Origin: an uncultured Bacteroidales bacterium
Lineage (GTDB): Bacteria; Bacteroidota; Bacteroidia; Bacteroidales; Paludibacteraceae
Assembly (NCBI GenBank): GCA_946185835.1
Contig: CAMHKW010000007.1
Location: 1 to 64,000, forward strand
Length of the DNA: 64,000 bases
Reading direction: 5' to 3'
Below, piece by piece: positions 55,231-62,645 of this stretch; position 1 is the stretch's first letter, and each line of letters begins with the position of its first letter. The notes below the pieces were generated by a model. That model did not search any database. It was not told where the DNA came from and saw only the letters and a list, made by a program, of their open reading frames with translations. The position numbers and the translations under genes were made by a program.

Positions 55231-55345
55231 CGGATACGCCGGTTTCTGGCCGGCGGCACAAATAGCGGTCTAACATCTAACAGCAAAGCGGTCTAACATC
55301 TAACAGCAAAGCGGTCTAACATCTAACAGCAAAGCGGTCTAACAT
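55231..55345. repeat. CCGG palindrome plus GTTAGA repeats overlapping dxr
   Basis: GCCGGTTTCTGGCCGGC (about 55233-55254) is followed by three units of GCGGTCTAACATCTAACA with the word GCAAAGC. The last unit runs into dxr and codes for its final residues. Confidence 0.9.
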
Positions 55346-56488
55346 CTCCCTGCACTTTCGTCGAGCACTCTCGTCGGTCGCCACTAAATCCTCGTAGTCG
55401 GGTGCCTTGACAAAAGCGGTGGCATGCATCGTCTTCTCTATCAAGTCCGGTATATCAACAAAACGTATCTTCTCGTGCAAGAAAGCATCAACTGCCACCT
55501 CGTTAGCCGCATTGACTATACATGGCATATTACCTCCCACGCGCATAGCTTCGTATGCCAAACCAAGACACGGGAAACGGTCGAAATCAGGTCGTTCGAA
55601 CGTCAGACCATCCGCTAAAGCAAAGAAGTCTAAACGCGGGTAGTCGTTGGCTCTACGATGCGGATAGGTGAACGCATGCTGTATCGGCAGGCGCATGTCA
55701 GGCATCGCCAACTGTGCCTTCACCGAGCCGTCGACATACTGCACTGCCGAGTGAACCACACTCTGCGGGTGCACCAACACCTGTATCCTACTCTGCTCTA
55801 TCCCAAACAGCCAACGAGCCTCCATCACCTCGAACCCTTTGTTCATCATCGTCGACGAGTCGATGGTGATCTTAGCACCCATCTGCCAATTCGGATGACG
55901 CAAAGCATCACGCGCCGTCACCGTCTTCAGCTGTTCCTTGCTCAATGTTCGAAACGGACCACCCGATGCCGTTAGCAACAGCTTCTCTACCGTCGACGGG
56001 TCTTCGCCTTCAAGCGACTGAAAGATAGCCGAATGTTCCGAGTCAACCGGCAATAGCTTCACGTTGTTGGCACGAGCCGCCGCTGTCACCAACTCGCCCG
56101 CCACCACTAACGTCTCTTTGTTGGCAAGAGCTATCGTCTTGCCACTACGTATCGCCTCTAAGGTCGGACGCAGACCCGCATAGCCTACCATCGAAGCAAG
56201 CACAATGTCGACATTGTCGTCACTGACCATCTCTACTATCGCATCATCACCGGCATAACAACGTATCGGCAAGTCGCTCAAACCATTACGCAGAGTCTCC
56301 AACAAATCGGGGTCTGCAATACATACCACGGCAGGCTTAAACTCGCGTGCCTGACTAATAAGCAAGTCGACACTGCGATGTGCCGACAAAGCATAGCAAC
56401 TCAGCTCTGAACTCTGCTCGCGTATCACATCCAAAGCCTGAGTACCAATGCTACCGGTCGAACCTAATATCGCTATTCGTTTTTTCAT
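55316..56488 (-). CDS. dxr: 1-deoxy-D-xylulose 5-phosphate reductoisomerase
   Basis: 390 aa from M-K-K-R-I-A-I-L-G-S-T-G-S-I-G (NADPH site). It makes methylerythritol phosphate, the committed step of isoprenoid synthesis. P-V-D-S-E-H-S-A (metal Asp/Glu), A-S-G-G-P-F and H-P-N-W-Q-M-G-A-K are diagnostic. The last codons L-D-R-F-A-V-R-C and the TAG stop come from a GTTAGACC repeat, so the natural C-terminus has been replaced or extended. The -7 box ends only 4 bp before the ATG, predicting a leaderless mRNA. Confidence 0.96.
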   Translation of the reverse strand: MKKRIAILGSTGSIGTQALDVIREQSSELSCYALSAHRSVDLLISQAREFKPAVVCIADPDLLETLRNGLSDLPIRCYAGDDAIVEMVSDDNVDIVLASMVGYAGLRPTLEAIRSGKTIALANKETLVVAGELVTAAARANNVKLLPVDSEHSAIFQSLEGEDPSTVEKLLLTASGGPFRTLSKEQLKTVTARDALRHPNWQMGAKITIDSSTMMNKGFEVMEARWLFGIEQSRIQVLVHPQSVVHSAVQYVDGSVKAQLAMPDMRLPIQHAFTYPHRRANDYPRLDFFALADGLTFERPDFDRFPCLGLAYEAMRVGGNMPCIVNAANEVAVDAFLHEKIRFVDIPDLIEKTMHATAFVKAPDYEDLVATDESARRKCREMLDRFAVRC

Positions 56489-56492
56489 GCCG

Positions 56493-56524
56493 CAAAGATA
56501 ATCATTTTTTTTGGCACTAACAAA
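56493..56524 (-). promoter_or_regulatory. Promoter of dxr
   Basis: Minus strand TTTG (complement of 56521-56524), 20 bp, TATCTTTG (complement of 56493-56500). The ATG follows CGGC directly. Confidence 0.8.
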
Positions 56525-56528
56525 TCGT

Positions 56529-56559
56529 TTTGGTAATTTGCAAAAATGTAGTATCTTTG
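56529..56559 (+). promoter_or_regulatory. Promoter of the RND efflux operon
   Basis: TTTG at 56529-56532, 19 bp, TATCTTTG at 56552-56559. The -33 boxes of the two divergent promoters are only 4 bp apart. Confidence 0.8.
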
Positions 56560-56592
56560 CACACTTTGCTAAATATGCACATTTCAAAAGTC

Positions 56593-57627
56593 ATGCACAA
56601 ACACCATATCCTCATCGTTTGCTTTATCGCAGCCATGTCCTTCTCGTGCCGTCCGGCGCAAGACCATGGCAGCTCCACCGCAGCGCCCATCGAAGTAGAA
56701 GCCATCACCATTGCGACAGAGTCGATGCCCGTCACGTCCACTTACGTCGGCACCATCGTTCCCGCCGAACGCAACGACATGAGTTTCCGCGTCGGCGGAC
56801 GACTTGTCAGACTCAACGTCGGTGCCGGCGACAAGGTGCGGCGCGGAACCCAACTCGCCATCGTCGACACCACCAACGCATACAACAGCCTGCTCTCAGC
56901 ACAAGCTGCACTCAAACAAGCCGAAGACACATACCAACGACTCGAACAGGTTTACCAAAACGGAGGAGTGACCGACGCACAATGGCAAGAGATGCTTGCC
57001 AAACTCCAGCAGGCACGCTCTATCGAAGCCATTGCCGCCAACGAACTGCAACACTGCCGACTCACTGCCCCCTTCGACGGCGTCGTGGCGCAGACCAACG
57101 CCACCGTCGGACAAACACTGCTACCCGCACAGACGGTGCTCACACTCATCAACACACAAAACATACAAGTGCACTTCTCCGTTCCCGAACGCGACATCAA
57201 CAACATCAGCGTTGGCGATAGCGTCAGCGTTTTTGTCAATGCCACAAGTCAGCAACTCAAAGGCAACATCTTCGAGAAAAGCCTTATCGCCAATGGCTTG
57301 TCAAGAACATACCAAGTCAAAGCACTGCTCCTGCACCCGACCAACCTCACTGCCGACATGACATGCCGAGTCACCCTCACCGACAACTCCAACGACATCG
57401 TCATACCTGCCACATGCGTTCATACCAGACCCGAAGGACAAGCGGTATGGGTCGCCACCAACGGTAAGGCATCACGAAAAATAATCAGCATCACAAGGTT
57501 CGCACCCAATGGTGTTGTGGTTGACAACGGACTCACCAACACCGACACCATCATCACCTCTGGTTATCAGAAACTATACAGCGGAGCACCCGTCAAGATA
57601 GTCAAAAACAAACAGAAAAGCCTGTAA
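56593..57627 (+). CDS. RND efflux membrane-fusion lipoprotein
   Basis: 344 aa from M-H-K-H-H-I-L-I-V; Met at 56575 is an alternative but would leave almost no leader. Lipobox S-F-S-C. Body: lipoyl-like half motifs (F-R-V-G-G-R-L-V-R-L-N-V and L-T-A-P-F-D-G-V-V), a hairpin of coiled coils between (A-Q-A-A-L-K-Q-A-E-D-T-Y) and a beta-barrel and proximal domain. It links the inner-membrane pump to the outer-membrane channel encoded by the next two genes. Confidence 0.92.
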   Translation: MHKHHILIVCFIAAMSFSCRPAQDHGSSTAAPIEVEAITIATESMPVTSTYVGTIVPAERNDMSFRVGGRLVRLNVGAGDKVRRGTQLAIVDTTNAYNSLLSAQAALKQAEDTYQRLEQVYQNGGVTDAQWQEMLAKLQQARSIEAIAANELQHCRLTAPFDGVVAQTNATVGQTLLPAQTVLTLINTQNIQVHFSVPERDINNISVGDSVSVFVNATSQQLKGNIFEKSLIANGLSRTYQVKALLLHPTNLTADMTCRVTLTDNSNDIVIPATCVHTRPEGQAVWVATNGKASRKIISITRFAPNGVVVDNGLTNTDTIITSGYQKLYSGAPVKIVKNKQKSL

Positions 57628-57661
57628 CAACCTCAGTATCTTCTATTAAAAATCGAACGCA

Positions 57662-60600
57662 ATGTACCAACGCAACCATATCATCGCCGCTATGAGAAAC
57701 CACCACATCGTCTTCTTTGTGGTGCTCTTGCTGCTCGCGTTCGGCATTGCCAGTCTGCCACAACTCAACAAAGACGAGTTCCCGCAATTCACTATCCGAC
57801 AAGGGGTCGTCGTCGCAATTTACCCGGGAGCTACAGCACAAGAAGTAGAACAACAAGTAACAAAGCCACTCGAACGCTACCTGTTTACCTTCCAAGAGAT
57901 AAACAAACAAAACACCTACTCCACCACACAAGACGGGATAGTGTATATCTTTGCTGACCTACGAGTCGAAGTCACCGACAAAGACGAAGTATGGAGCAAG
58001 ATTCGAAGCGGTGTGCAACTATTCCGACAAACAAGTCTGCCCGCAGGTGTGCTTGCCACTGCCGTCATCGACGACTTCGGCAACACCTCAAGCCTACTGC
58101 TCGCTATCGAGTCTACAGAACGAACACCAAGAGAACTCGAACAATACTGCAACAAACTTAGCGAACAGCTCAGAAAAATACCACAGATGGGTAACATCAA
58201 ACAGTTAGGAGCCGAACAAGAAGAAATAGCCATCTGCATCGACCAAGAGATGCTCGCTGCCAAGGGCATCAACCAAACCACACTACTCGCACAACTCGCA
58301 TCACAAGGATTCAGAACCGTCACAGGTCAGGTCGACATGCAACAGACAAAGTCACAGATACACGTCACCATACCATATCGGTCTGAATATGAACTCCAAG
58401 AGCAAATCATCTTCTCCGACCCCATCACCTCACAAGTCATCCGACTGCGAGATGTAGCTACCATACAACGACAATACAAAAAAGCAGAACAATACGTCAG
58501 ATACTACGACCACTCCGACCTCGACGACAGCAACCAACATGCCGCTTGCCGTATCCTCAGTATCGAGATGTATCCGGGCAACAACATCGTGGCTTTCGGA
58601 GAAGACGTCGACCATGTCATCGAACAGACACGCAGCACCTTCCCCGCCGACATCGACATACACCGTATCACCGACCAGCCTAAGGTCGTCGGCGAGTCGG
58701 TTCGCTCTTTCCTGCGAGACCTGCTGCTCTCTATCATCGTCGTCATCGCCGTCATGCTCATGCTCTTCCCGCTGCGTACTGCCGTCATAGCCTCAACAGG
58801 CGTGCCCGTATGCACCGCCATCTGCTTAGGACTCATGTGGCTCACAGGCATCGAACTCAACACCGTCACTCTCGCGGCACTCATCGTCGTGCTCGGTATG
58901 ATAGTCGACGACTCCGTCATCGTCATCGACGGATACAGCAACAGCCTCGAGAAAGGACACTCGCGATGGTATGCTGCCTCCGAAAGCACAAGGCACCTTT
59001 TCGTGCCCATGACTCTCGCAACTTGCGCTATCTCAGGCATGTTTTTCCCAATGACGCGCATCATCACCGGACCTTTAGGCGAATTCGTACAACGCTTCCC
59101 ATGGGCTGTTGCCTTCGCACTCACAGCAAGCATCTTCTACGCCGCATGGTGTATACCATACCTCGCCACCGTCTTTATCCGACGCAACAACAGCAACACA
59201 CTCAGCCGCTTCGAGAAAGGACAAGTATGGTTCTTCGACAAACTGCAAAAAGGGTATACCTACCTGCTCAATATATGTTTCAGGCACCCTTGGCTCACCA
59301 TCGCCACCGCCGTCATACTCGTTGCTTTAGGAGGATTCATCTTCACTCAACTCAACGTACAGATGATGCCTAAGGCAGAACGCTCATGCTTCGCCGTCGA
59401 GATACACCTCACCGAGGGTACTAACATCGAACGAACCGAACAAGTGGCTGACTCTATCGCCGGCATCCTACGAAAAGACAGCAGAGTGAAAAACGTAACA
59501 GCCTTCATCGGTTCGGGTTCCCCACGTTTCCATGCCACCTACACACCGCACATGGCGGCTACCAACTATGCGCAACTCATCGTCAACACACATAGCAACA
59601 ACCACACCGCACAGATTCTCAGAGAATACCCCAAACGATACGAACACCTGTTCACCGACGCCTACATCCGATTCAAACAGATGGACTACCAAGCTGTCAA
59701 AAACCCGATAGAGGTATATATTCAAGGCGACGACTTCGAACGAATGGAGGTGATAAGCGAACAGATAAAGACTTACATGGCACAGCAACCCGAACTCACT
59801 TGGGTACACTCCGACTATGACGAGCAGATACCTTCCGTCGAGGTGCAACTCATACCCGACCAGGCACAGCAGTTCGGCATCACACAAGCCATGGTCTCGA
59901 TATACCTCAATAGCGCCACACAAGGTCAGCAGCTCACTTCCGTGTGGGAAGACGACTACGAAGTACCCGTCCGACTCTACCTCAACACCAACGACTCAAG
60001 CTCCATCACCACACTCAGCAACACACTCATCCCCACTGCTATACCCGGTGTCTGGGTTCCGCTCCGACAAGTCGCACAACTCAAACCACAATGGCATCAT
60101 AGCTCTATCACACACCGTAACAACATACCAACCATCACCATCGGCACGGACCTCAGAGGCACAACCTCGCAACCCAAACTCATGAAACGCGTAAAACAAT
60201 ATATCGAAACAGAGGTCAAGCCCGCACTACCCGATGACATCAGCATCAGCTACGGAGGACTCACCGCACAAAACGATGCCGTCATACCACAACTCGTATG
60301 GTCGGTGGTAGCAGCACTGCTCGTCATGTTCGCGCTGCTACTTATCCACTTCAAGAAAATCCCGATCGCCATACTCTCGCTTACGATGAGTCTGCTATGT
60401 ATCTTCGGTGCATGCCTCGGACTATACCTCTTCAACCTCGACTTCTCTATCACAGCTCTCTTAGGATTAGTCAGCCTCATCGGTATCATCGTGCGTAACG
60501 CCATCATCATGTACGAATATGCCGAGATCCTACGATTCGGAAAAGCCAAACTCAGCACACGCAGGGCTGCATTCCAAGCCGGACTCAGACGTATGAGACC

Positions 60601-60769
60601 TATCTTCCTCACTTCCGCCACCACAGCCTTAGGAGTAGTGCCTATGATCTTGGCACATACTAACCTTTGGATGCCAATGGGAGTCGTCATCTGCTTCGGT
60701 ACCATCTTCACACTACCTCTTGTCGTCACACTATTGCCCGTAGTATACTGGAAAGTATTCGACCATTAA
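57662..60769 (+). CDS. RND efflux permease (AcrB-like)
   Basis: 1035 aa, full length, twelve helices and two large periplasmic loops. Helix 4 has the proton-relay pair in G-M-I-V-D-D-S-V-I-V. In helix 10 the lysine found in AcrB is an arginine (G-I-I-V-R-N-A-I-I-M), as in many Bacteroidetes RND pumps. It expels drugs, bile salts or other toxic molecules using the proton gradient. The second gene of the operon, 34 bp after the fusion protein gene. Confidence 0.95.
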   Translation: MYQRNHIIAAMRNHHIVFFVVLLLLAFGIASLPQLNKDEFPQFTIRQGVVVAIYPGATAQEVEQQVTKPLERYLFTFQEINKQNTYSTTQDGIVYIFADLRVEVTDKDEVWSKIRSGVQLFRQTSLPAGVLATAVIDDFGNTSSLLLAIESTERTPRELEQYCNKLSEQLRKIPQMGNIKQLGAEQEEIAICIDQEMLAAKGINQTTLLAQLASQGFRTVTGQVDMQQTKSQIHVTIPYRSEYELQEQIIFSDPITSQVIRLRDVATIQRQYKKAEQYVRYYDHSDLDDSNQHAACRILSIEMYPGNNIVAFGEDVDHVIEQTRSTFPADIDIHRITDQPKVVGESVRSFLRDLLLSIIVVIAVMLMLFPLRTAVIASTGVPVCTAICLGLMWLTGIELNTVTLAALIVVLGMIVDDSVIVIDGYSNSLEKGHSRWYAASESTRHLFVPMTLATCAISGMFFPMTRIITGPLGEFVQRFPWAVAFALTASIFYAAWCIPYLATVFIRRNNSNTLSRFEKGQVWFFDKLQKGYTYLLNICFRHPWLTIATAVILVALGGFIFTQLNVQMMPKAERSCFAVEIHLTEGTNIERTEQVADSIAGILRKDSRVKNVTAFIGSGSPRFHATYTPHMAATNYAQLIVNTHSNNHTAQILREYPKRYEHLFTDAYIRFKQMDYQAVKNPIEVYIQGDDFERMEVISEQIKTYMAQQPELTWVHSDYDEQIPSVEVQLIPDQAQQFGITQAMVSIYLNSATQGQQLTSVWEDDYEVPVRLYLNTNDSSSITTLSNTLIPTAIPGVWVPLRQVAQLKPQWHHSSITHRNNIPTITIGTDLRGTTSQPKLMKRVKQYIETEVKPALPDDISISYGGLTAQNDAVIPQLVWSVVAALLVMFALLLIHFKKIPIAILSLTMSLLCIFGACLGLYLFNLDFSITALLGLVSLIGIIVRNAIIMYEYAEILRFGKAKLSTRRAAFQAGLRRMRPIFLTSATTALGVVPMILAHTNLWMPMGVVICFGTIFTLPLVVTLLPVVYWKVFDH

Positions 60770-60806
60770 CAGCACTTATTTTTTCAAAGCTCATTTACAG
60801 CCGTCT

Positions 60807-62108
60807 ATGATAAAAAGAACACTCATATCTGCTATTTTGACATCAGCATTGTTGACACTGCAAGCGCAAACGCTCACTCTCGACTCGTGCCTGCATCTCG
60901 CTCAGCTGCAAGCGACAGATATCCAAATCGCACAACTCGAAACACAGAAAGCACAAGAAGTAAAAAAACAAGCCTTCACCAAATACTTCCCGCAGGTAAG
61001 AGCCATGGGAGGAGGGATGTACGCTCTTCAACCGCTTTTCGTCTACGGCATCGACGACCTCAAAAACCAGCAGATACGAAACGCACTGCAAGAGTTCTTC
61101 CGTCTGTACGGCGAAGATCTCAACCTCAAAAGCGAAATAGAACTCTTCCAAAAAGGATATATGGCTTCCGTCACTGCCTTACAACCCGTCTTTTTCGGAG
61201 GACAGATATTCAACTCCAACCGACTCGCCAAACTCAATATCGAAGCTAAACAGCTGCAAGAGAAGATACAACAACGGCAGACGCTCCGACAGGTAGAAGA
61301 ACAATACTGGCTCGTGGTATCACTCAAAGAGAAACAGAAAGTGGTGGATGCAGCCCGACAGCTACTCGACACAGCCACTCATACTCTCGATGCCGCTGTC
61401 AGCGCCGGACTCAGCCTCAGCGTCGACCAAGTCAAACTCAAAGCCAGACATAGCGACTTGCAGCTACAGAGCCTCAGACTACAGCACGGCATCGAACTCG
61501 CCACACAAGCTCTCGCCATCACTCTCGGACTCGACACCATCAACGTGGCTGACACACTAAACCTCAGCACCATACAAGACCCACAACAGTATGCCGACTA
61601 CTCCCCGCGAGAGGAAGACCAACTGCTTGACATACAAGTCAGAGCCAAAGACTTAGAAAAGAAAATAGCTATCGGACAGGCGCTACCGCAGTTAGCCGTC
61701 GGAGCCACCTATTCCTATAATAACCTCGTCAGAAGCTCGCACAACGGTATCTTCTTCCTAACGCTACAAGTGCCACTCACCGACTGGTGGGAGACCTCGC
61801 ACAAGATACGTCAGCATAACATCGACATACAGCAGGCGCAGCTGCAACAAACAGACCTCACACGCATGCTCCGACTCCAACACCACAAGCGCTATCTCAC
61901 GCTCATCGAGACCATCGAGGCACTCCGACAAACCGACGACATCGTAAGCGCTGCCAACGAGACATACCGACTCACCGAACTCAACTACCGAGTCGGACTC
62001 AGCCCCGTCAGAGAACTACTCGAGGCACAAACAGAACTCGTCGACGCTAAAACCAAACAAGTCGACACCTACATCCAATACCGCCTCGCCCTCACCGACC
62101 TCCAATAA
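60807..62108 (+). CDS. TolC-family outer-membrane efflux protein
   Basis: 433 aa. Signal peptide (L-I-S-A-I-L-T-S-A-L-L-T-L-Q-A-Q). Two similar halves rich in heptad repeats: L-T-L-D-S-C-L-H-L-A and, in the second half, A-L-P-Q-L-A-V-G-A-T-Y. The trimer makes the outer-membrane tunnel of the pump. A shorter loop set than TolC is usual in Bacteroidetes. Last gene of the operon; the 3' side is repeat DNA with no clear plus-strand terminator. Confidence 0.93.
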   Translation: MIKRTLISAILTSALLTLQAQTLTLDSCLHLAQLQATDIQIAQLETQKAQEVKKQAFTKYFPQVRAMGGGMYALQPLFVYGIDDLKNQQIRNALQEFFRLYGEDLNLKSEIELFQKGYMASVTALQPVFFGGQIFNSNRLAKLNIEAKQLQEKIQQRQTLRQVEEQYWLVVSLKEKQKVVDAARQLLDTATHTLDAAVSAGLSLSVDQVKLKARHSDLQLQSLRLQHGIELATQALAITLGLDTINVADTLNLSTIQDPQQYADYSPREEDQLLDIQVRAKDLEKKIAIGQALPQLAVGATYSYNNLVRSSHNGIFFLTLQVPLTDWWETSHKIRQHNIDIQQAQLQQTDLTRMLRLQHHKRYLTLIETIEALRQTDDIVSAANETYRLTELNYRVGLSPVRELLEAQTELVDAKTKQVDTYIQYRLALTDLQ

Positions 62109-62144
62109 CACCCTACCCTCAACCCCAACCTCAACCCCAACTCC

Positions 62145-62390
62145 CCCCCCCGGGAACGCCGTTTTGCAACCGGCGGCATGCCTCTCCTCTCTTTCTGGCA
62201 ACCGGCAGCATGCCCCTTCCTATCTCTCTGGCAGCCGGCGGCATGCCCCTTTCTATCTCTCTGGCAGCCGGCGGCATGCCCCTTCCTATCTCTCCGGCAG
62301 CCGTCGTTATATTTGCCGAAATGTCATTTCGGCACCTCCCCCCCCTCCTCCCATCCCCCGTCTCCCTCGGGTACGCCGGTTTGCAACCGG
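62145..62390. repeat. Tandem 33-bp units and mixed hairpin repeats
   Basis: The 540-bp gap 62109-62645 has no gene. After a C10 run, ACGCCGTTTTGCAACCGGCGG leads into three exact-length 33-bp units starting CTGGCAGCCGGCGGCATGCC (62195, 62228, 62261) with a partial fourth. Then TGCCGAAAT/ATTTCGGCA with a GTC loop (about 62313-62333), a second poly-C stretch, and GCCGGTTTGCAACCGGC (about 62375-62391). Confidence 0.9.
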
Positions 62391-62391
62391 C

Positions 62392-62429
62392 AAAAAAAAC
62401 AGCGGACAGACCTCAGAGTCTATCCGCTG
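62392..62429 (-). terminator. Terminator of the second GH3-family gene
   Basis: On the minus strand CAGCGGA pairs with TCCGCTG (62400-62406 with 62423-62429) with an inner AGAC/GTCT stem, followed by eight T (complement of 62392-62399). Confidence 0.8.
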
Positions 62430-62451
62430 AATACTTATCTTATCAATCTAT

Positions 62452-62612
62452 AAAAGGCACCTAACCTTTAGGTCTAAAAGGCACCTAACCTTTAGGTCTT
62501 CAATTTAGGTTTCGCAAGTTATAATGCTTTGTGTCACAGCCCGCACAACCATTCTCGTTTTTATAACTTTCTCGTTTTTATAAGCACGGCAATTGTATTG
62601 CCGTGCCCCACA
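62452..62612. repeat. Two 24-bp repeats and one CACGGCAAT repeat
   Basis: AAAAGGCACCTAACC... of 24 bp occurs at 62452-62475 and 62476-62499; each has an ACCTAA/TTAGGT stem with a CCT loop. At 62550-62612 lies another TTCTCGTTTTTATAA/CACGGCAAT element with a TGT loop; its TTCTCG-TTTTTATAA part is doubled. Confidence 0.85.
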
Positions 62613-62645
62613 TCGTCCTCTCACAGACGAAGTCGGCATAACCTC

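Noticed and set aside
62164..62464. ORFs across the 33-bp units (repeats of L-P-I-S-L-A-A-G-G)
   Set aside because: Unit length divisible by three makes frames open by chance; the sequence is repeat DNA with palindromes.
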